Below are positions 58,032 to 64,000 of a DNA stretch of 64,000 bases, one piece after another. The stretch lies in the NCBI GenBank assembly GCA_021613375.1, contig CM038720.1:8538962-8602961 (forward strand), read 5' to 3'. Source of the stretch: Megaleporinus macrocephalus (taxonomy: Eukaryota > Chordata > Actinopteri > Characiformes > Anostomidae). The stretch's first letter is position 1; every line of letters begins with the position of its first letter. The notes beneath the pieces are model-generated. The model ran no database searches, was not told where the DNA came from, and worked only from the letters and a program-made list of their open reading frames with translations. A program made the position numbers and the translations under genes.

Positions 58032-60645
58032 ACGAGACGGAACTCCAGCCTCCCAACTTGAACCTGATTCTCCTTACCAGCTGATTTTTCGCCCCTCCTG
58101 CGCCCCCTCTGACCCGAGCCCGGTCTCCCCGGACCCCCGAGAGAGTGTTTACTCTTGCGCTGCGGCTGAAAGCAAACAGCTGCATCGCAAGCATTGCAAA
58201 CTTCGCAGATCTGATGGAGTTTTCTATACATTGGATTTTTTCTTCCTCTCTCTCTGAAGGATTTCTTAACTAGTGAACACCTTTTTGAGTGACGCGCGTC
58301 CCGGCGACCAAGGCGAGACTCTTCTTTGGCGCCGCTGAGCGCGCAGTCGTCGTCGGTGAGGTTTTTTAAAAGGATGAATGCAATAAGTGCTGAATTTTTT
58401 TTTTTTTTTCTCTCCTCTCAACAGTTATTTCCCCGGAGTGATGGGAGTTCTTTTGAGTTAGCGAAGCCTGCTATTCAGTATTTAAGTTGGTTTTTTTTTT
58501 CCAAGGAAATGAGTTCAAAAGGGACAAAGGCTTTTTATTTTACTTTTTTTTTTTTTTAACATTTTTTTTAACAGTTTTTTGGGTCTTATGGAAAGGAGAG
58601 GGTGGAAGTATGCTTTCGATTTGAGGTACAGTGACTGTATCTTGTACAGTTGCCTATGCTGGCTTCCTGCGTTCTTACCAACTACAATTGTGAATTTTTT
58701 TTTTTATTATTATTATTATTGTTTTTGTTTTTGGTTTTTTTTTTTAGCTGCAGTGTTAGGACACTGCTAATCATGACTGTTATAGTTTTTGTTGATGCAG
58801 GATGGCTGGGGTGTGCTTTGTTTACTCATGTTTTTATTATTAATATTATTATTATTATGATTTTTATTTTTTTAAACAGGAAACAGAGGAATCTTGCACT
58901 GAAAGCATATCCCTTGTGTTTAACAAACAAGAAAAAAGGAGAAAAAAAAGACAGAACAGTATTATCAAAGATCAAAATCGTGAGTTAGGTAACCAGCCTA
59001 GATATAACAGGGCCATCTAGTGGTCGGCAAACGCTGCACCTCAAAAGGTTTTATCAAGTCGACAGAAGTTAGCATATGTAGTATTTTATACCCTTGTTTT
59101 TAAAACTTCCCATGATCTTTACACATCTTATTGTTTTCGTTTTGTTTGTTTGTTTTTTTTCCCCCAAGGAGCCTGTTAGTTTGGACTTTCTGCTCAGGAA
59201 ACGTGCCCAGTGAACCCAGTAAAACTGTTCACCATCTTTTTCCTTTTTTTAAGGATCCTCAAACCCCTTTATATTCTTTTGAGTGTCGATTTCTCCCCCT
59301 TTCCCCATTTTAGCCGGGACCCAAGAAAGAACTGATCTCGCCGTCCGTTATTTATGGAATGCTTCCATGGTCCTTATTTTGACTCCATTGACTCTTATCG
59401 ACACTACTGCTGGGGTTCCTCCTTCTCCTCCTCCTCTTCCTCTCTCCCCCAACCCTCTCCAAAAAGCCTCTGCAGTGATTTTGAGGTGGTGTCTGTCGAG
59501 CCTGGAGGTCTGGCGCAGGCCCACGACCTGCCCTAGGTCTCGAATAACGAGGAATTTACTTGGCGCGATTCTCAAAGAGCACCACTGCCTTGGGTGTTGG
59601 TCCCTCCGCTGGTCTGCCTACGTTTGGACTCAGGAGTTTAACTACTTAGAACACACTTTAATAAACAAGGGACGAGTCTGGAAGGGCGCGTCCGCTGTCA
59701 CTACAAGGGTTCGGAGCCCTGCCAATGTGATACTAGGTACACTGTGTTGACCACTATTGGTGCACAGCTTTGTGTTTCTGTTTTGTTTTTTTTGGGTTGT
59801 TATTTTTGGTTTATTGATCATGCGGCCTACTCGTACGCCGCGTGGTCCACCAGAGCAAAACCATGTGTGAACTTTTGTGAGGAAGTGAGTGACTGGTAGT
59901 AAACACTAATTTAGAATTTTTTTATTGTTATTATTTTTTTTTTTTCCAGTAGTTTGTCCTTCTACAGTCAAGTGAAGTGGGCACAGATCAGTGCCCGCCT
60001 TGTCGCAAGGCATTACGTTCTATCACAGGAGAAAAGAGAAGAAACACATGCATGTAATAATAGGTTTTTAATCTTTCCTGAGTTTAGTTTCAGAGAGAGC
60101 GTCTGTGGAAAAGAGGAGCAAGTATTGCTTTTATGCATTTTTTTTTTGTTTTTTAACTACAGAAGTAAAAAAAAAAAAAAAATAGATGCATTACAATTGC
60201 CTCTTGTTTGCCAAATTCAAACCGATTTTGAAATGCAATGAATTGACCAGTATGAATTCGTCATTTTTTTCGATTCGCTCCATGAGTCGGAAGATTTCGG
60301 ACCCCTGTGAAGGCAGTTGAATGTATATCTTTGTACAAAACAAGACAAACCAACAAAAAAAAAACGGTTTAGCTCTGAGGACGTGGTAGTTACAGTACAA
60401 ATAGAAAGAAGAGAAAGCAAGATAACCTTTTATAAAAAACAAAAAACAAAAAAACTTTTGTATTAGAACATTAACAATGGTAATTTTGTATATATGAAGA
60501 CTAGGCTTTCTGAGTAGCAGAAAGGAAAACATTCCTACATTTTTTTTAAATGTATGTTTGTCAGAAATAATTATGTAAACATGCGCAATGTTTTATGTGC
60601 CTTTTATTTGGGTTGTCTAAATAAAAGAAAACTATAAAACATGAT
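58032..60645 (+). other. vezf1: vezf1 3'-UTR
   Basis: A 2.6-kb U-rich 3'-UTR ending after the AATAAA signal at 60620-60625, with GU-rich sequence (tgatgtgtgcctgtctttg) downstream. It contains long poly(T) runs and a TGTATATA Pumilio-type motif at about 60488. Frames of up to 155 codons inside it lack recognisable domains and start well after the stop. Confidence 0.8.
60620..60625 (+). terminator. vezf1: vezf1 polyadenylation signal AATAAA
   Basis: Canonical AATAAA followed about 20-40 bases later by a GU-rich element. The best such pair downstream of the vezf1 stop. Confidence 0.75.
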
Positions 60646-60659
60646 GTGTGCCTGTCTTT

Positions 60660-61010
60660 GAAGGCCTGGTCAGTTTGCCTGCAATGTTGGAAAAAGCTCA
60701 TCTTGTTATATATTGATGTTATTTATGGTCTTTTCATGTTTTAATTTTGACATCTGTACATTCCTGGTTCTCATGTGCGGTGTGTATTATTTTCACTTCT
60801 TCTGACAAAAGGTAACCAGTGCTGTTGTAGACTTGCATACTTACCTCCTGCTGTAGTGCTACAAGAGATTTTTTTTCTGGTTTTAAAAACTAGTACAATA
60901 AGAAAAGCCTCTTTTGGGTGGTTAGTTTGTCAAATTTCAATTAAGTTGATATATAAGTTGAGAGAGTTTTTGTGTTGTAGTAAGCATTTAACAAACAACA
61001 ACACAAAAAA
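60660..61010. other. Downstream flank of vezf1, nothing recognised
   Basis: AT-rich sequence with no gene or clear repeat. Confidence 0.5.
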
Positions 61011-61011
61011 G

Positions 61012-61290
61012 GATAGTCATGATTTCTGTCGACCGGATAGGATGACAATTAATTGTATGCGAAAGAACTGCACATGCCTACTCATCTGTGAAGCATGGTG
61101 GAGGTAGTGTTATGGCATGGGCATGTATAGCTTTTGTGGGAGCTAGTGTTTATTGTCGATGTGACTGCTGACAAACGCCTGTTATCTAATCAGCCAGTCG
61201 TGTGGTAGCAGTGATTTTTGCATAAACTCACAGGCTAAAGCTTCAAGCAAACGTTCACATCCACGATCAGTAAAGGCGGGAACAGAGCGG
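61012..61290 (+). pseudogene. Tc1-type transposase fragment (KHGGGS motif) joined to another Tc1 5' end
   Basis: The stretch near 61088-61125 translates as VKHGGGSVMAWACM, the conserved block of Tc1 transposases. It is followed at 61180-61210 by atctaatcagccagtcgtgt, which in fish marks the 5' non-coding part of a different Tc1 family. The same composite recurs at 63668-63900. Confidence 0.65.
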
Positions 61291-62040
61291 TCTCACAACC
61301 TTTCACACATAACTGTCTCCGGTGTTACTCAGAACATTGCAATTAAGGAAGAACCTCCAGTGAGCAGAGGTTATGCACATAGAAATGTCTTGCTGATGAG
61401 AGAGGTCAGTGGAGAATGGCTAGACTGGTTCGAGCTGATAGAAAGGCTGCCGTAACCACTCTCCATAATTGTGGTGCGGAAAAACGCCTCAGATTGCACA
61501 ACATGTCCAACCTTGAAGAGCTACAACAGCAGAAGACCACGTCCCACTTCTATCGTCCAGGAACAGAAGGCTACAGGCTACAATGGACGCAGGCTCACCA
61601 AAGCTGGACAGTTCGGTAAAAACATATCCTGGTGTTTGATTTCTACTGATGTGCACAGATGGAGTTAGAGTTCAGCATGAATCCATTGACCCGCCCTGCA
61701 GTGGTGGAGAGTCCAGGCTGGTGGAGGTGGTGTAAAGGTTTGGGGTACGTTGTCTTTGCGTGACTTTGGGTCGTAAATACCCATCATTCATCGCTGAAGC
61801 ACTGCAGCCTATTAGAATATCATTTCTTCTACTAGTCATCATAAGTTCTACTAGTAGCTACTTCCAGCATGACCATGCACCCTGTTATGAAGCACAAGTT
61901 GGCTCAAACTGGTCCCAGTCAGCTGATCTGAATAGAGTAGAACACCTTTTGGGTGCAGTAGAGTTGGAGTTTTACCGTATTTGAGGCTGTTCTCAGAGCC
62001 AAAGCAAACCAAGTATCTCCAAAACAGCAAAGGACCATAA
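61291..62040 (+). pseudogene. Decayed Tc1/mariner transposase
   Basis: In several frames the translation follows a Tc1-type transposase: MARLVRADRKAAVTTL (61416 on), QWTQAHQSWTV, and then SYFQHDHAPCYEAQVG with SADLNRVEHLLGAVE (about 61850-61960). The last recalls the catalytic-core blocks (QDNAPCH, SPDLNPIEHLWD). Small deletions and frameshifts break it throughout. Inactive. Confidence 0.8.
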
Positions 62041-63240
62041 CCATCTTTACGGGTGTGTCTCAAAACCTAGTGAGCTCCTACACAGGCAGCATTTTATGTC
62101 ATAGTATGCGCTCCAGACATGTAGACTGTCCCAATTCTTACATACCTTAAACATGCTGTCTACTGAAAAACCTTATTTAGACCTGATTTTAAGAAAACAG
62201 CAAACGCTTCCTCAACCGCTAAGACAATCTCATGAAGCAACACAGGCTAATCTACGAGCAGTGAAGTGGTTTTAAAATGTGAGTTATTTTGATTTTCTCT
62301 GGAGTTTTAATGTGTTTCTGGTCATATAATCACACAAAACAGTTTTTTATTATCAACTCTGTAACGAGTCCTTCACCATTTAGCAGTTTTATACTCGAGG
62401 CATTAGCATTTATGCTAGCGAATTTTTAAGCCTCGGGCTTTTGTTTTGGATGCCGGCCGGTAGCTTAGCAACCAGCTAAACCACCGGTCGCGTGCTGCAG
62501 TGAGCGGGAACAAGGCCTGACGCAGTCTCTCTCTAACTAGAGCGTCTCAGTAATCTGTTTTATATTCTCAAAATATGGAAATACTTGGTGTTTTTATTGG
62601 ACAGCAATGATATTTCAACCATTTTAGTAAGTTCTCAGGTTATGGGCAGCTTACTTCAGCAGTGGAATGAGTTCAATTGGATTTTATTATGTTTATAAGT
62701 AGGTAAACAAAGTAGCTCTCCACTAATTTTACTAATGTTCACACCACATCTGTCCAAAAAGAGTGGTAAAGTTCTTTGTACCCAAACCTGTGGATCACTG
62801 TTAAGGTTACTGATGGATGACATCTATTCACATGGTCTCCGGCCTGTGGAGCCTGTTTAGAATGCACCAGAAACTTTCCTTGAAGTATCTGTTCATCTCC
62901 TATGAGAGAAGCTCAGTCAGGCTGCGTCCCGTCCCGAAGACTGTGGCCTCTGTCACTGCTCACTGGTTCAGGTATGCGTGGAATAAAGACTCCATTCATA
63001 CATACCAGCCTTTGCTCTTTTCCATTTACCCCGCAGGCCTCTGCTGCCCGCCGCTTTTTTCCCAGAGTTCACTCAGGAAAGGGGCTCCTGAGGTGCCGGG
63101 CAAATGTACCATGACTGGACTCATAATTCTGATTAGAAGTTTATAAGTAGAGTGTGATGAGTTATAAACTTTATCTGATTGTATTCAGTTCTTTGTCATT
63201 CTCAAGCATGAGATAAACTAGGTTTACCCTCTATATAAAC
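62041..63240. other. Intergenic sequence, repeat-like, no gene
   Basis: The segment at 62055-62095 (gtgtctcaaaacctagtgag) looks like a common fish repeat. The frames at 62817-63146 and 62902-63114 have no recognised domain. Confidence 0.4.
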
Positions 63241-63289
63241 CGGCTAACTGCAATTTACGGCTAAAAGTATTCACTCACTCATCCAAATC

Positions 63290-63665
63290 CTTAAATCCTG
63301 GTGTTCCAATCACTTCTATGGCCACAGGTGTATAAAACCAAGCACCTAGTCATGCAGACTGCTTCTACACACATTAGTGAAAGTATGGGTTGGTCTCAGG
63401 AGCTCCAGTGTGGTACCATGATAGGACGCCGCCTGTGCAACAAGTCCAGTCATGAAGTTTCCTCACTACTAAATATTCCACAGTGGACTGTCAGTGGTGT
63501 TAAAACACAGTGGAAGCGGAAGCGATTAGGAACGACAACTTGTAAACATATACAATGACAGAGCAGGTCAGCGGATGCTGAGGAGCATAGAGTCCATCAC
63601 TACAGACCTCCAAACTTCATGTGGCCTTCAGATCAGCTCAAGAACAGAGCGTAGAGAGCTTTGTG
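63290..63665 (+). pseudogene. 5' part of a second Tc1-type transposase, decayed
   Basis: The 5' non-coding phrase gtgttccaatcacttctatgg...gtgtataaaaccaagcacc is that of a common fish Tc1 element. From ATG at 63388 the frame reads MGWSQELQCGTMIGRRLCNK, then SSLLNIPQWTVSGVKTQWKR, the paired-like helix-turn-helix of Tc1 transposases. It then breaks and resumes as ITTDLQTSCGLQISSRTERR. The catalytic region is missing. Confidence 0.8.
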
Positions 63666-63667
63666 GA

Positions 63668-64000
63668 ATAAGAGTCATGATTTCTGTCTGCCGGATGAGG
63701 TTAAGGAATGATATAACTGTTTGTATAGAAAGGAGCTGCTCCGAAAGCATACAACCTCATCTGTGAAGCATGGTGGAGGTAGTGTTATGGCATGGGCATG
63801 TACAGCTGTTGCTGGTATCGCACAGCTACTCATTCATACAATTATCTAATCAGCCAGTCGTGTGGTAGCTGTGTTTTGCACACACTCAGGCTGTAGCTTT
63901 GAGGAAGTGTTTACATCCACCATCATAATGGGCAGTCAATCACTACAGACCTCCAAACTTCATGTGGTCTTCAGATCAGCTCAAGGACAGAATGTAGAGA
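63668..64000 (+). pseudogene. Mosaic of Tc1-type fragments, cut by window end
   Basis: It repeats the composite seen at 61012 (agtcatgatttctgtc, a KHGGGS-coding block at about 63767, then tctaatcagccagtcgtgt). From about 63934 it repeats the 63595-63665 transposase block (tcactacagacctccaaact). It continues past the right edge. Confidence 0.7.

Noticed and set aside
58579..58988. Short hydrophobic frames in the U-rich stretch after vezf1
   Set aside because: Poly(T)-driven Phe/Leu runs in the 3'-UTR.
59283..59750. 155-codon frame downstream of vezf1
   Set aside because: Lies in the 3'-UTR before the poly(A) signal; no domain or splice support.
62817..63146. 109-codon frame between the two Tc1 remnants
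   Set aside because: No recognised domain; surrounded by repeat debris, and an overlapping frame is equally open.

Overview
This is vertebrate nuclear DNA, almost certainly from a ray-finned (teleost) fish. It has small exons with GT-AG splice sites separated by kilobase introns, CpG-rich promoters, many microsatellites, and a dense load of fish-type transposon remnants (hAT and Tc1/mariner MITEs, a LINE 3' end, decayed Tc1 transposases). The repeat families would fit an otophysan, possibly a characiform, but that is a weak guess. No bacterial, viral or organellar genes are seen.

Three protein genes are supported. (1) myo18a, minus strand: the first coding exon (15799-16815, 339 codons, with the PDZ domain) plus a predicted 5'-untranslated exon in a CpG-rich promoter near 19.2-19.5 kb. 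The motor-domain exons lie beyond the left edge or were not recognised. (2) An intact single-coding-exon connexin, minus strand (24833-25918, 361 aa), of the gamma/delta type. (3) vezf1, plus strand: a complete six-C2H2-finger transcription factor gene running from a CpG promoter at about 34.15 kb to a poly(A) signal at 60620. Its constitutive coding exons are 34283-34315, 43601-44388, 49704-49767, 50024-50189 and 57670-58031. Intron 4 holds two nearly identical 36-nt cassette exons.

Layout: 1-2734 is a 37-bp minisatellite with 888-bp higher-order structure. 3530-5025 is a 17-bp minisatellite that stays open in several frames on both strands. 5-15 kb is intergenic or far-3' myo18a sequence with hAT-like and Tc1-like MITEs, a roughly 155-bp tandem repeat and (TA)n tracts. 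15.8-19.5 kb is the 5' end of myo18a. 19.5-24.7 kb is a palindromic MITE, 1 kb of polypyrimidine and degenerate tandem repeats. 24.8-25.95 kb is the connexin. 26-34 kb is intergenic, with a LINE fragment and a hAT element nested in a palindromic element. 34.15-60.65 kb is vezf1. 61-64 kb holds mosaic, decayed Tc1 transposase copies.

The genes do not form an operon or a shared pathway: a PDZ-bearing myosin, a gap-junction subunit and a transcription factor are simply neighbours. The most interesting items are the duplicated 12-codon cassette exons of vezf1, the NAGNAG acceptor of vezf1 exon 2, near-perfect hairpin palindromes beside two promoters, hAT elements with visible 8-bp target duplications, and the higher-order minisatellite. 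No previously undescribed multi-gene system was found.
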